Shown: positions 9,409-18,826, numbered from the stretch's first letter. The stretch: DNA of 64,000 bases from Methanocella_A sp964548585 (GCA_964548585.1 CAZJRS010000007.1:3216-67215); one strand, 5' to 3'. The notes: generated by a model from the sequence alone, not told the origin. Translations and numbers: made by a program.

Positions 9409-9649
9409 TAAAAACGCCAAGGGGCCAAATCGCCAACTATGGTTAGGTTTCAAAAACGCCAAATAGCCAAAACGCCAAACCGCCAAACGATTTTTTATAT
9501 AACATGGCTTGATTGATTCTGGTTGTAAAATTTGAAACTATTCCGGGAGCATTGAATAGGTCAGGCAAGATTTTACTACCTATATCATGCATGCCGATCC
9601 AGTATTTTTAGCGTTGGCGGTTTGGCGGTTTGGCCCTTTGGCGTTTTTG
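9409..9649. repeat. Palindromic GCCAA-rich element A with two left arms and one right arm
   Basis: Two tandem left arms (about 9409-9440 and 9452-9489) are built of AAAACGCCAA-type units, followed by a 100-bp core (9501-9600) and an inverted right arm (about 9611-9649, TTGGCGGTTTGGC type). The same architecture recurs at 62901-63147. In each element the right arm resembles its own first left arm more than that of the other element, which suggests selection for pairing or local gene conversion. The 13-mer GCCAAGGGGCCAA at 9416-9428 also occurs in element B. It looks like a non-autonomous mobile or structured element. Confidence 0.8.
9501..9600. repeat. Conserved 100-bp core of element A
   Basis: By-eye gap-free comparison with 63000-63099 gives 8 differences in 100 positions. 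The conserved blocks include ACATGGCTTGATTGATTCTG and GGGAGCATTGAATAGGTCAG. No open frame of use is present in it. The core is flanked in both places by the GCCAA arms. Confidence 0.85.
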
Positions 9650-9709
9650 GGATTCCAGCTTTTCGAGTGGCGTCCTGGGGGCTTGACGTTTAAAAAACAA
9701 ACCTGGCGT

Positions 9710-11611
9710 CTACACGTACCCTCCCATGGCGGGTGAGTCGTATACTTTGTCGTACTCTTCCAGGTGGTCCCATATGCCGGATTCTTTGCCGATGTACGTG
9801 TAAGTATCGGTCCAGGGGGCTTTCGTGAAGATCCCATCTGCTATTACTGAGATCTTTAACGGCCTTCTTTCCAGTTCTGCATACCTGACGAGAATCATGT
9901 CATCGTCCCCGGCACGCAGGGCGTCTGTAACGTTTCCGGACACTTCCATTATCTCCGACCGGGTATCTAGCGCAGCACTGTCAAAGTAGCGCGTTGCGAC
10001 CAGGTCTGAGGTCACCATTTCTGTGGTGTTTGAGGCTATGTGGTCGAAGCCGGCTATTTCCGCCTCTGTCAGGTAATACGTGTAGAACGGCCTTTTTACC
10101 AGGGGATTATCGCTGGCCACCCAGTCGTTAGATATCGATAGCATAACCCAGACGGCGAACAGGAGTATCAGGCCTGTTCGGACATATCTGTTCGACCTCT
10201 GGAACAGGATGGCGAATCCTGCGGCGCTGACCAGTATCAGGATGATGTACGTGTACTCCGCGAAACGGTCGACCCCCAGATTACTGATTAGCTTGTTAAA
10301 CAGGAACTGGGGGCCCGGGAAGGTGACCCACATGAATATGAATGCCATGAGGCTGAATATCTTCGCGCCTCCCCCGAAGCGACTTGACAGCAGTACGGCA
10401 ACCACGCCGATCAGGATGAATAGCACAGCTGGCGAGTACTGCAGATAGTTAAAGATCTCGGGTACCGGGCTGGATACCACTGACTTGGTCAACACGCCTG
10501 TAGGTGCCCGGACTACGATGTTATTGATCAGATCCCTGATCAGTATGCTGGCACACGTGAACCAGTATGCCAGGGTGATGATTGTGGCGATCGCCAGGTA
10601 CCTGATGTTTACCTTATCGTACCGCACTTCCTTTTCGAGAAAGACTTTCTGGAGCAGGTATAAGGCAGACAGGATCAGTAGTACAAAGATGATCGAGATC
10701 GAGTGATATACGATAATTCCGACAGTCACGATGCCAATCAGTAGCCACTTGTACCTGTACTTGGTTTTCTGGTCGATCAGCAGGTAGATCAGGAAGACCA
10801 GCAGGATGCCGGCTATGGATCTGGAGATTCCTGAGATCTCCAGGTAGGCTATGTTCGGGAAAAAGAACGAGATCAACGCGGCGATTAAGCCGGTTCGCCT
10901 GTCGTCGAAGAGTCGGACGGACAGGAGGTAGGCAAGGACTGGCAGGCACAGGAAGATCAGGCCGCTGGCTATGGCTATGACCTTGTCCGGCGTGAACAGG
11001 TTTCCCCCGAGTAAGTATATCGTAGCGTTCAGGATATGCCACAGGGGGAAGGGCTGGTAGTCGAAGAAGACTTCTGTGACGTGCCCGGTCTGGATCAGGC
11101 TGTTAAGGTACTGGGTATGGATCATCACGTCTGTCCTGCCGATGAACCTGAAGTAGTTCAACGTCACCCCCCAGTGTAGGTTCACTATCAAACCCATGAT
11201 CTGCAGTAAGATGATCACGATCCGTTCTCCTGTTACCTTAAAACCCGTGATCTCGACCAGCAGCGTGACAGCCATCGTGACCACGATGATAAAGTAGGTG
11301 AGTGGCCTCACATCGTACACCGTGAGCAGGAGAATGGAAAGCGAATAGCACAGGAGATACGCTATTATCAGCAGCCTGAATGTGCCTTCGTCAAGTCTCA
11401 GGCCTTGCTCTGCCTTATTGCCCAGGCTTTTGTAGATTACCGAGACGAACAGCAGCGGGATAACCAGGTATAAGCTGAGGATTAAAAAATTGACCTGTCC
11501 CATGACTACTGTGGCAATAATCCCGGCTATACCAATGACGGGGAGCAGGTACATCGCCGAAGTCCCGATCAGTCTAAATACTCTGTCTGAAGTTAGGTTA
11601 AACAAGCTCAT
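9710..11611 (-). CDS. Multi-spanning membrane protein, GT-C-like (tandem paralogue 1)
   Basis: A 633-aa protein with about 12 hydrophobic segments in its first 470 residues and a soluble C-terminal part. ATG 11611 is chosen because it gives MSLFNLTSDRVF, matching the paralogue start MSLFTRNSEVIF; the frame extends a little upstream without support. The loop FIGRTDV..HTQYLNSLIQTG and the DYQPFPLWHILNATIY block are shared with the paralogue and recall GT-C-type membrane glycosyltransferases, where acidic residues in the first loop are catalytic. That assignment is inference. The gene follows paralogue 2 by about 100 bp and is probably cotranscribed with it. Confidence 0.72.
   Translation of the reverse strand: MSLFNLTSDRVFRLIGTSAMYLLPVIGIAGIIATVVMGQVNFLILSLYLVIPLLFVSVIYKSLGNKAEQGLRLDEGTFRLLIIAYLLCYSLSILLLTVYDVRPLTYFIIVVTMAVTLLVEITGFKVTGERIVIILLQIMGLIVNLHWGVTLNYFRFIGRTDVMIHTQYLNSLIQTGHVTEVFFDYQPFPLWHILNATIYLLGGNLFTPDKVIAIASGLIFLCLPVLAYLLSVRLFDDRRTGLIAALISFFFPNIAYLEISGISRSIAGILLVFLIYLLIDQKTKYRYKWLLIGIVTVGIIVYHSISIIFVLLILSALYLLQKVFLEKEVRYDKVNIRYLAIATIITLAYWFTCASILIRDLINNIVVRAPTGVLTKSVVSSPVPEIFNYLQYSPAVLFILIGVVAVLLSSRFGGGAKIFSLMAFIFMWVTFPGPQFLFNKLISNLGVDRFAEYTYIILILVSAAGFAILFQRSNRYVRTGLILLFAVWVMLSISNDWVASDNPLVKRPFYTYYLTEAEIAGFDHIASNTTEMVTSDLVATRYFDSAALDTRSEIMEVSGNVTDALRAGDDDMILVRYAELERRPLKISVIADGIFTKAPWTDTYTYIGKESGIWDHLEEYDKVYDSPAMGGYV
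11013..11102. repeat. Near-identical 90-bp block shared with 13008-13097
   Basis: Within two otherwise diverged tandem paralogues, this block differs from 13008-13097 at only two positions by eye. It encodes the DYQPFPLWHILNATIY region and its flanks. Such locally high DNA identity points to recent gene conversion or strong constraint. Confidence 0.75.
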
Positions 11612-11710
11612 AACATACGCCGCTAATCGCCATCTCTCTGTACTGTGAGCCACAGGGCTGTTATGTCGCCCGGGATCTCTGCCCGGGCGGTAACCTGCCC
11701 TGGTACAGGC

Positions 11711-13606
11711 CTATTTGTAGCCTCCGACCGACGCCGAGTCGTAGACTCTGTCGTAACCACTCAAGGTACTCCAAATGCCTGCGTTCGAATCCGTATACTC
11801 GTAAACATCGAACTCCGGGACCCTGAAGAAGGTGTCATCTTCGATCCAGGCGATCTTCAATGGTCTCTTTTCCAGCTCGCCGTACCTGATTATCATGACG
11901 TCTTCCGGTCCGCTGCGCAAAAACTCAGTACCGTTGCTGTTTACCTCCAGCATGTTCGAGCGGTCTCCGAAATCCGAACTGTCCATGTATCTGGTCGGGA
12001 CGTAATCGGCCAGTATCAGTCCGCTGGTACTGGCTGCGATAAGATTGAACGCCGAGGTTTCGTCCTGGGTCAGGTAATAGGTATAGAACTGTCGCTCTAC
12101 CAGGGGATTATCGGATGATACCCAGTCGTTCGAGATCGATAGCATGACCCAGATGGCAAATAGCACAATCAGGCTGGCCCGGACGTATTTTCCCGATTTG
12201 TAAAACAGGGCCCAGATGCCTGCCGCGCTGATGATGATCAACAGGGGGTAAGTGTACTCTGCGAACCGGTCGATCCCGAAGTTGTACATGAGCTTGTTGA
12301 CCAGGTACTGGGGGCCGGGGAAGGTGACCCACATGAATGCCGAAGCAGCCACCGCAAAAAGCTTGGCACCGTTGCCGAACCTTTTCGACGTTAGCACTGC
12401 CAGCATGCCGATCAGTATGAACAGTACCGCGGGAGAAAACTGCAGGTAGTTGAACGCTTCGGCCAATGGTGAAGCTGCGATGGACTTTGAGATCGTACCT
12501 TCAGGGGCGGCGACTACGATGTTGGTAGTAAGGTCCCGAATCAGGATACTCCCGAAGAAATACCAGTAGGTCAGGGTGGTTACTCCTGTGATACCCAGGT
12601 ACAGCAGATTGATCTTCCTGAACCGCTCTTCTTTGTTGACCAGGATCTTCTGGAACAAGTATATAGACAGCAAGATGAACAGTACGAAGATGATCGAGAT
12701 TGAGTGGTAGACGATAATTGCCGCTGTCACCAGGCCGATCAACAACAGTTTATGCTTGTTTTTGTTGTCGATCATGAGGTATATGAGGAAGACAAATAGT
12801 ATCGACGCCGCCGACCTCGAGATCCCTGACATGGTTAAGTAGGCTGTGTCCGGGAAGCAGAATGATATCAGCGCAGCCAGCAGGGCTATCCGCTGGTCTT
12901 TAAACAGCCGCAGCGCGATCAGGTACACCAGTATCGGCAGACAGAGGAAGACCAGGCCGCTGGCGACCGCTATGATCTTGTCAGTCGAAACCAGATTTCC
13001 GGCCACGAAGTATATCGTAGCGTTCAGGATATGCCATAGCGGGAAGGGCTGGTAGTCGAAGAAGACTTCTGTGACGTGCCCGGTCTGGATCAGGCTGTTG
13101 ATGTACTGGCCGTGGAATAGCACGTCTGTCCTGCCTATGAACTGGAAATACTTCAGGGTCACACCCCAGTTCAGGTTCAGCATCAGTGCCATGATCTGCA
13201 CCAGTATCACTGCAGACTTTTCTTTTACCGGCTGGAACCCGAGTATCTCGATCAACACTGTAACCGTCATCATCACCATGGTAAGGTAGTACATGATGGG
13301 CCGGACCTCGGTTAGCGTCAGCAGGATCAGCGAGATCGTGAAGCACATGAGATACGCTACCAGTAACAGCTTGAACGAGCTGTCCTGCAGGCTCGAGTAG
13401 GTTTCGTCCTTTTTCCCCAGGCTTCGGAATATCACCGAGGCGAGCAGCAGGGGCACGATCAGGTACGTGCTCAGGATCAAATAGTTGGTCTGTTCCATGA
13501 TTATCGTGGCGATAATCCCGACGATACCGATGACAGGGAGCAGGTACAAAGCTGCGATCCCTATCCGTCTGAAGATCACTTCTGAATTTCGGGTAAATAG
13601 GCTCAT
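11711..13606 (-). CDS. Multi-spanning membrane protein, GT-C-like (tandem paralogue 2)
   Basis: A 631-aa paralogue of the 9710-11611 product, with the same layout of membrane segments and a C-terminal soluble domain ending in a VYDSASVGGYK tail like the VYDSPAMGGYV tail of its sister. ATG 13606 overlaps the TGA of the flippase gene (ATGA), which fixes the start. The open frame continues far upstream to 14263, but that part lies antiphase inside the flippase gene and is not coding. A role in building or transferring surface glycans is likely from context; the exact reaction is unknown. Confidence 0.75.
   Translation of the reverse strand: MSLFTRNSEVIFRRIGIAALYLLPVIGIVGIIATIIMEQTNYLILSTYLIVPLLLASVIFRSLGKKDETYSSLQDSSFKLLLVAYLMCFTISLILLTLTEVRPIMYYLTMVMMTVTVLIEILGFQPVKEKSAVILVQIMALMLNLNWGVTLKYFQFIGRTDVLFHGQYINSLIQTGHVTEVFFDYQPFPLWHILNATIYFVAGNLVSTDKIIAVASGLVFLCLPILVYLIALRLFKDQRIALLAALISFCFPDTAYLTMSGISRSAASILFVFLIYLMIDNKNKHKLLLIGLVTAAIIVYHSISIIFVLFILLSIYLFQKILVNKEERFRKINLLYLGITGVTTLTYWYFFGSILIRDLTTNIVVAAPEGTISKSIAASPLAEAFNYLQFSPAVLFILIGMLAVLTSKRFGNGAKLFAVAASAFMWVTFPGPQYLVNKLMYNFGIDRFAEYTYPLLIIISAAGIWALFYKSGKYVRASLIVLFAIWVMLSISNDWVSSDNPLVERQFYTYYLTQDETSAFNLIAASTSGLILADYVPTRYMDSSDFGDRSNMLEVNSNGTEFLRSGPEDVMIIRYGELEKRPLKIAWIEDDTFFRVPEFDVYEYTDSNAGIWSTLSGYDRVYDSASVGGYK
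13008..13097. repeat. Near-identical 90-bp block shared with 11013-11102
   Basis: This is the second copy of the block described at 11013-11102. Sequence outside the block is clearly more diverged between the two genes. Confidence 0.75.
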
Positions 13607-14841
13607 AACCAACCCTCGATTTTTATTATGCCGACTATGATCAAAGCCATAATCAGGTACGTGGACAGCATGGCATATCCGACTCCGACGATGCCGAACC
13701 TGACCAGAAATATGCATGATAGGCCTGCGAACAGCGAAAACAACACCAGGTTCAGAGCTACAATACTCTTGACTTTCATCCTGACGTTCTGGATCGGTAT
13801 CATGATCGCATAGATCGCGTAGAAGAAGCTGGAGAATGCAATGATCTTTAAAAGCTCGATGGACTCGACATAGCTCTTTCCGAAGAACGCCAGTATGCTG
13901 GAGCCAAACAGGTATATGAAGATCACGCCCGGGACCAGTATGGCGTAGATGATGGCCAGCGCCCTGACCACGTTTTTCCGCAGCGATTCCCCATGGCTTC
14001 CTTCCACAAAGAGTGACGTTCCGATGGCGAACGGTATCTGGAAGAAGAAGGTGCCTATGGTGAACGCGATGTAGTACTTGGCCGCTTCCGCCCCGCCGAG
14101 GATGTTCAGGACGAGGATGGGAGAAACCGTGTATGTAGCGTTGTATAGTATATTGGCCACATAGTTCCCGGAGAAGAAGCTCTTGAACTTCTTGAGGAAG
14201 CTGTAGTCCACGTTCCAGCTGAACTTGACCAATTTGCTCAGCTGGTAGAAGATCAGGATACACACCAGGATGTAGGCCAGTCCGATGGCGGACAGGATAC
14301 CTATCGCTCCCAGGAATAAAAGCGGCACGAGGAGGAGGATCCTCGAAACCAGCACAATATTCTGGGTCAGCGTATACTCTGCTTTTCTCATCCCCACGAA
14401 AACGCTGGAAGTGATCAGAACGATAGAGCTGACCACTACGAAGAACAGGAATATTGAACCATACAATGGTGTCTGGATAAATGCCAGTTCCGGGGATATG
14501 ACGCCCGCCAGCATGATGTAGATCAGCCCGAAGATGAATGCCGACCCTGTCGTGACAATGATGCTGGTATTGATGACTTTATTCTTGTCGTAGGTCGAGA
14601 AAAATCGTATGATAGAGCTTTCCAGGCCAAAGGTAGAAAACTGCAGTATCAGCGTGGACATGGAGAATAGCGCCGTCGCCAGGCCTACGTTCTCTATGGA
14701 ATATAGCCGGGCGGCCACAAGCCAGAACAGGAATCCCGTGAACACAGTCAGCACTCTGGTGAGGATGATGAAAAACGAATTTTTATAGAGCTGGATGCTC
14801 AAGCCCTGCTTCAGATACCCCGTATAATTTATATTAACCAT
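13603..14841 (-). CDS. Polysaccharide flippase (Wzx / MOP superfamily)
   Basis: A 412-aa, about 12-helix membrane protein starting MVNINYTGYLKQGLSIQLYK. The N-terminal helix pattern (NSFFIILTRVLTVFTGFLFW and VAARLYSIENVGLATALFS) is typical of MOP-type oligosaccharide exporters. Such proteins move lipid-linked glycans across the cytoplasmic membrane. Its stop overlaps the start of the membrane-protein gene downstream (ATGA), so they form an operon. An A+T-rich region with an ATATATTAATA stretch lies upstream. Confidence 0.85.
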   Translation of the reverse strand: MVNINYTGYLKQGLSIQLYKNSFFIILTRVLTVFTGFLFWLVAARLYSIENVGLATALFSMSTLILQFSTFGLESSIIRFFSTYDKNKVINTSIIVTTGSAFIFGLIYIMLAGVISPELAFIQTPLYGSIFLFFVVVSSIVLITSSVFVGMRKAEYTLTQNIVLVSRILLLVPLLFLGAIGILSAIGLAYILVCILIFYQLSKLVKFSWNVDYSFLKKFKSFFSGNYVANILYNATYTVSPILVLNILGGAEAAKYYIAFTIGTFFFQIPFAIGTSLFVEGSHGESLRKNVVRALAIIYAILVPGVIFIYLFGSSILAFFGKSYVESIELLKIIAFSSFFYAIYAIMIPIQNVRMKVKSIVALNLVLFSLFAGLSCIFLVRFGIVGVGYAMLSTYLIMALIIVGIIKIEGWL

Positions 14842-14869
14842 TGCATATCATACGAAATATATTAATAGC

Positions 14870-14895
14870 TTACTATATAACAGTTTCTATAGTAA
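14870..14895. promoter_or_regulatory. 8-bp inverted repeat upstream of the flippase gene
   Basis: TTACTATA at 14870-14877 is repeated as TATAGTAA at 14888-14895 around a 10-bp spacer. It lies between the flippase start and the second PaaK-like gene. It could be an operator or a hairpin; no regulator is evident in the sequence. Confidence 0.4.
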
Positions 14896-14958
14896 GAACT
14901 TGACCGACGTCAGGCTATTTTTGTAAAATTGCATCAGAGTATTGTTTTTTAAAAACGT

Positions 14959-16335
14959 TTAGGATTCATCCGCAATCTTGTTGACGACGTACTTGTACTT
15001 GCCTGCGCTGGTCTTCTCGATGCGGTCGACGACGTTGAACTCAACATTCCAGGTTTCGCTTCTGGTTTTGACCACACTGGCGATCTCTTCGAGCTGTCGT
15101 TCGCAAAAGTGCTGGCCCGGGGCGATCTTGATGGTGATCCTGTCTCTGCTCTCCTGCACGATCTGATACTCCCGTACTGCGGGTGTTTCATCCAGGATCG
15201 TTGCGAAAAACAGCGAACTGATCGTATTGCCTTCCGGGGTCAGCAGCATGTCTCCGCTTCTTCCGCATACGTCGCTCAGCAGCCTGTATCCTCTGCCACA
15301 GCTGCATTCCCCCTCTATCAGCTTGCCGATATCCCCAGTGTCGTATCTGATAAACGGCATCGCATAGTTGTGCAGACTGGTGCCTATGATCCTTCCTGCC
15401 CCCTGCTCGACAGAATTTCCGTACCTGTCGATGACTTCGGTGACACTCCTCTCGGTGTCTATATGCATGCCCGAATGCTCCGGGCACTCGAACGCGGTGA
15501 CACCGCTGTCGTTCAGGCCGTAACCGTCGTAAACGTCGCACGCAAAAACCTTTTTGATCTTTTCCCTCATCCAGGGATACAGTTTTTCCGAGGTGGTAAA
15601 AACGCTCACCGGCTGGTGGATCCTGATATCTTTCTCTTCCAGCCACTTCGCGAAGAAATAGATCGACGAGGCATATCCCCGGATGAACCTGGGCTTAAAC
15701 ACGTTTGTGATATTGACAAAGTGGCGCATGCCATTGTCGTCCATTTCAAACGCCGACAGCTTTTTCACGTTTCTCGCTATTTCGTGAAAACGCTTGACCA
15801 GGTAGGGCTTAGTACCGACGTCCAGCGATGTTCCCGCGAGGAATACTGTCTTGTCACTCAGGTTGTAGCCACCATAGCCCCAGCCTCTGTACAATATGGC
15901 TCCGCTCAGAAACCGGTCATTGTTGCTGATCCTGTACATTAACGGAGAGCCGGTGGAACCTCCTGTGCGCTCTTCTTTATATTTAATCCTGCGCAGGTTC
16001 AGGGGCTTGAGGTCCTCCCAGTTTTCCCGTATGGTTTCCCGGGTCAGCACCGGGAGCAGCTCCAGGTCCTCGATGGTCTTTATGGAATCCGGCTTCAGCC
16101 CGAGGCTGTTGAACAGCCGGTGGTAGTACGGCACGCTACAGTATGAGTATCGGATCATGTTGCGCAGTTGTCTTTCCTGCTCTTCTCTCAGCTCTCGGTA
16201 AGGCTTCCACTGAGTTTTTTGCAGCCTGTGATACGTCGGGTAAAACTCCCGGTCTCCTACCTCGTGCGTAAAGATGAACAAACACTTGTTTAAGGTCAGG
16301 CTGTCCGTTAATTTCTGCGGCTTACTCGCATTCAT
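14959..16335 (-). CDS. Phenylacetate-CoA ligase / CapK-like AMP-dependent ligase (copy 2)
   Basis: About 458 aa, a clear paralogue of the 4412-5755 product: ERTGGSTGSPLMYRIS (adenylate-binding loop), DGYGLNDSGVTAFECPEHSG, CSCGRGYRLL and a C-terminal KTSAGKYKYVVN. ATG 16335 is chosen over the in-frame start at 16371 because GGGGA lies 8 bp upstream of it. The protein should activate a carboxylic acid to an acyl-adenylate or acyl-CoA. Pairing with a FemAB-like gene in the island (20259-21242) suggests activated acyl groups are used to decorate the glycan; this is inference. Confidence 0.83.
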   Translation of the reverse strand: MNASKPQKLTDSLTLNKCLFIFTHEVGDREFYPTYHRLQKTQWKPYRELREEQERQLRNMIRYSYCSVPYYHRLFNSLGLKPDSIKTIEDLELLPVLTRETIRENWEDLKPLNLRRIKYKEERTGGSTGSPLMYRISNNDRFLSGAILYRGWGYGGYNLSDKTVFLAGTSLDVGTKPYLVKRFHEIARNVKKLSAFEMDDNGMRHFVNITNVFKPRFIRGYASSIYFFAKWLEEKDIRIHQPVSVFTTSEKLYPWMREKIKKVFACDVYDGYGLNDSGVTAFECPEHSGMHIDTERSVTEVIDRYGNSVEQGAGRIIGTSLHNYAMPFIRYDTGDIGKLIEGECSCGRGYRLLSDVCGRSGDMLLTPEGNTISSLFFATILDETPAVREYQIVQESRDRITIKIAPGQHFCERQLEEIASVVKTRSETWNVEFNVVDRIEKTSAGKYKYVVNKIADES

Positions 16336-16835
16336 ACAATATTTCCCCAGATGCGCTGCTCGGTTTATCAAGTGAATTGATGTCCGACGTACCTGTGAGC
16401 ATCTCTAATCTGTCTTACAAACGGTTGCTATACAACCGTACAGTGCTTAAGTGTCTACTTAGCTATAACTTATATAGTAATGTTATTATTTAAAAACTTT
16501 TGTATTACTAATAAAATATAATTTATATCTATCCTATACAAATAGAGTCCCGGGCAAACAGGGCTTCACTGGGCACCGCTACACATTGTCTCTTGGTAAA
16601 TATGGATTCTTACGGGGCCAGCACTTTTACGCTATATGCCATTAGCATAGAGCGAACAATCTCCACTATTTTGTTAAAATATTACAAAATATTCACCTTT
16701 TTCAGTAAAAAGTATATATAAGATTGCTTTTTAACCATAAGTCCAGAAAACCTTAATCCAGATGCTGATTCTAGCAGGTTATCACAAACAGGCGAATTTC
16801 ACGTTTGGATTCATAAAAACCAAAAACAAAAACAG
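16336..16835. other. A+T-rich intergenic region with divergent promoters
   Basis: No credible gene is visible in these 500 bp. The right part contains the TATA box for the beta-helix gene (16711-16721). The left part is upstream of the reverse PaaK-like gene and has A+T-rich tracts around 16450-16540 that may hold its promoter. Confidence 0.6.
16711..16721 (+). promoter_or_regulatory. Probable TATA box for the beta-helix protein gene
   Basis: AGTATATATAA lies about 120 bp upstream of the GTG at 16836. Transcription would start near 16740, giving an unusually long leader of nearly 100 nt for this window. Confidence 0.5.
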
Positions 16836-18647
16836 GTGGTGAAAAAAATAAACAATCGGATAATATCAACGGCCATGATCGTTTTGATCCTGGTGTCGTT
16901 AGTCAGCTTTGTCCCCGCTACTGCCACGGCTAAGACTATCACAGTCGGCTCTGGCGGCAGCTACAGCACTATACAGGCCGCGATTAACGCAGCGAGCGCA
17001 GGCGACACAGTCGTCGTCAACAGCGGCACGTACTCCGAAAGCGTCACTCTAAACAAGAATATCATACTTCAGGGTTCCAGTTCCCCTGTGATCAGCCCCT
17101 CCGGTAAGACCGGTATCAGCGTGACGGCCAGTGGCGCGACCGTCCAGGGCTTCACGATCAAGGGAGCTAAACATGGCATTCTGGTCAGCAGCGTGAGCAA
17201 CGTCGTAGTCAAGGGTAACACGATTACCGGCGGCAGCGGCGACGGCATCCGCCTCACCAGTGCTAACTACTGTACCGTCAGCGGCAACACCGCGAACACC
17301 AACTACTTCGGCATCGAGATGTTCGACTCCAAGGGTACCACGATCTCCGGCAACAGCCTGAGTACGAACCACGAGATCGACATCTACATGGAGCGCGTCT
17401 CCGACAGCACCGTCAAGGGCAACAGTGTCGGAGCTAACGCGGGCGCCAACAACCAGGGTGGCGACGGTATCGGCATGCGGTACGGTACTAACATGCTCAT
17501 CGACGGCAACACTGTCGGCAAACACTACTATGGTATCAAAGTCTACTACTCGACCACCACGACCGTATCTAACAACGTCGTCTCGGACTCGGGCTGTAAC
17601 ATCAGGTTCGACTTTGACTCTCACGACTGCATTGCTAAGGGCAACACCGTAAGCAACGGTGTCGAGGGCATTCTCATCAACTATACTGCGAAGGCCATCA
17701 CTGTCGAATCCAATACGCTGAAGAACAACAGGCAGGCCATCTATATCCTGAACTGTAACAACCACATCATTAAGGACAACACCGCTACCGGTAACACGTA
17801 CGGTGTCAGAGCTCAGGGCACTTCCGGAAACAAGATCACAGGCAACAACCTGATCGACAACACCTACGGTGTATACCTTTCCGGCAGCAACAACCAGATC
17901 TACATGAATGACCTGAAGTCGGTATCTTCATCTGGCTCCGGCAACACCTACGTCTCTCCCAGCGCAATCTCCTACAAGTATAACGGAGTCAGCTATTCCA
18001 GCAAGCTGGGCAACTACTGGACCGCCTATACTGGCACGGACAGTGACAAGAACGGCGTAGGCAGCACCAGCTACACTTCCAGCGGTGCAACCGACTCATA
18101 CCCACTCATGGCTAAGCACACGAGCTACGTGACCTCGGGCAGCGCAACCCCGACTGCTACTCCGAAGCCGGTTACTCCGACTCCGACTGCTACTCCGACT
18201 GCTACTCCGACTGCTACTCCGACTGCTACTCCGACTCCGACTGCTACTCCGACTGCTACTCCGACTCCGACTGCTACCCCGACCCCTGTCCCCGGCACGC
18301 CTGCCTACGCAGTGGATAACATGAGGGACATGGCAAAGTACGGCGGCGATGTCAAGCGTATGGAGCAGTTCAGCGTCACCAAGGGCACAACCCTGACCCA
18401 GGATGTCTACTATAAGAACATCGGGACCAGCGCCGACACCTACACAGTAGTGGTCAGCGGCGTCCCGTCTACCTGGTATAAGGTGACCATGTACGAGAGC
18501 ACAACTGTCCAGCCGAGCGATTTCCGCTCAGGCTACGTGACCTTCACCCCTGCCACAGCAGGCACCTACAAGGTAAATATCCAGGTGAAGTCCACGACCA
18601 GCGCGGAAGTCCAGGACACTGTGAACTACGTACTGACCGTAACGTAA
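16836..18647 (+). CDS. Secreted NosD-like parallel beta-helix surface protein with TP-rich stalk
   Basis: A 603-aa protein: signal peptide (VKKINNRIISTAMIVLILV, cleaved near ATATA), right-handed parallel beta-helix of about 16 N-rich repeats (residues 40-370; VSGNTANTNYFGIEM type), a Thr-Pro-Thr-Ala stalk (about 440-488) and a C-terminal beta-sandwich-like domain of about 110 aa. NosD/CASH-type helices usually bind polysaccharide. GTG 16836 or GTG 16839 can start it, but the AGGTGG at 16834-16839 overlaps both, so the start is uncertain. It is a paralogue of the 18827-20131 gene: both carry GGDGIGMRYGTN and GKHYYGIKVYYS. Confidence 0.85.
   Translation: MVKKINNRIISTAMIVLILVSLVSFVPATATAKTITVGSGGSYSTIQAAINAASAGDTVVVNSGTYSESVTLNKNIILQGSSSPVISPSGKTGISVTASGATVQGFTIKGAKHGILVSSVSNVVVKGNTITGGSGDGIRLTSANYCTVSGNTANTNYFGIEMFDSKGTTISGNSLSTNHEIDIYMERVSDSTVKGNSVGANAGANNQGGDGIGMRYGTNMLIDGNTVGKHYYGIKVYYSTTTTVSNNVVSDSGCNIRFDFDSHDCIAKGNTVSNGVEGILINYTAKAITVESNTLKNNRQAIYILNCNNHIIKDNTATGNTYGVRAQGTSGNKITGNNLIDNTYGVYLSGSNNQIYMNDLKSVSSSGSGNTYVSPSAISYKYNGVSYSSKLGNYWTAYTGTDSDKNGVGSTSYTSSGATDSYPLMAKHTSYVTSGSATPTATPKPVTPTPTATPTATPTATPTATPTPTATPTATPTPTATPTPVPGTPAYAVDNMRDMAKYGGDVKRMEQFSVTKGTTLTQDVYYKNIGTSADTYTVVVSGVPSTWYKVTMYESTTVQPSDFRSGYVTFTPATAGTYKVNIQVKSTTSAEVQDTVNYVLTVT
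18150..18291 (+). repeat. Tandem 6/12-bp repeat encoding Thr-Pro-Thr-Ala stalk
   Basis: Units of CTCCGACTGCTA and CTCCGA alternate in frame, encoding TPTA/TP repeats. The stalk joins the beta-helix to the C-terminal domain. DNA repeats of this type are prone to slippage, and because units are multiples of 3 the frame is kept. Confidence 0.9.
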
Positions 18648-18746
18648 TGTGGGGGTTAATCCCTCACGATTTCTTTTTTATCGTCTTTTCGGCTTTTTGT
18701 GATAATCTCTAACCCATCATTTAGCATACACTTCTTGTATAGCACA

Positions 18747-18758
18747 AATTATATAATA
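18747..18758 (+). promoter_or_regulatory. Probable TATA box for second beta-helix gene
   Basis: AAATTATATAATAAATAAGG lies in this area, placing transcription start near 18780, just before the AGGAG at 18790. This makes a start codon near 18795-18827 likely and excludes one further upstream. Confidence 0.45.
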
Positions 18759-18826
18759 AATAAGGCATTATTTATGTAGAGATTATACTAGGAGATGCGA
18801 CTATCCCTGTTCAACGTTATATCTTT

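Larger units (their letters stand above)
9310..9709. other. Gene-free stretch containing repeat element A
   Basis: The 400 bp between the DUF362 gene and the convergent membrane-protein gene contain no credible coding sequence. An open frame at 9580-9837 on the reverse strand reads mostly low-complexity repeat DNA and runs into the neighbouring gene. The stretch is dominated by the palindromic element annotated at 9409-9649. Confidence 0.7.

Noticed and set aside
9580..9837. 85-codon reverse frame across repeat element A
   Set aside because: It reads repeat DNA and the end of the neighbouring gene in another frame; composition is that of the repeats.
13607..14263. N-terminal extension of the second GT-C-like membrane protein
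   Set aside because: It lies out of frame inside the flippase gene, and the ATGA junction at 13603-13606 gives a start matching the paralogue.
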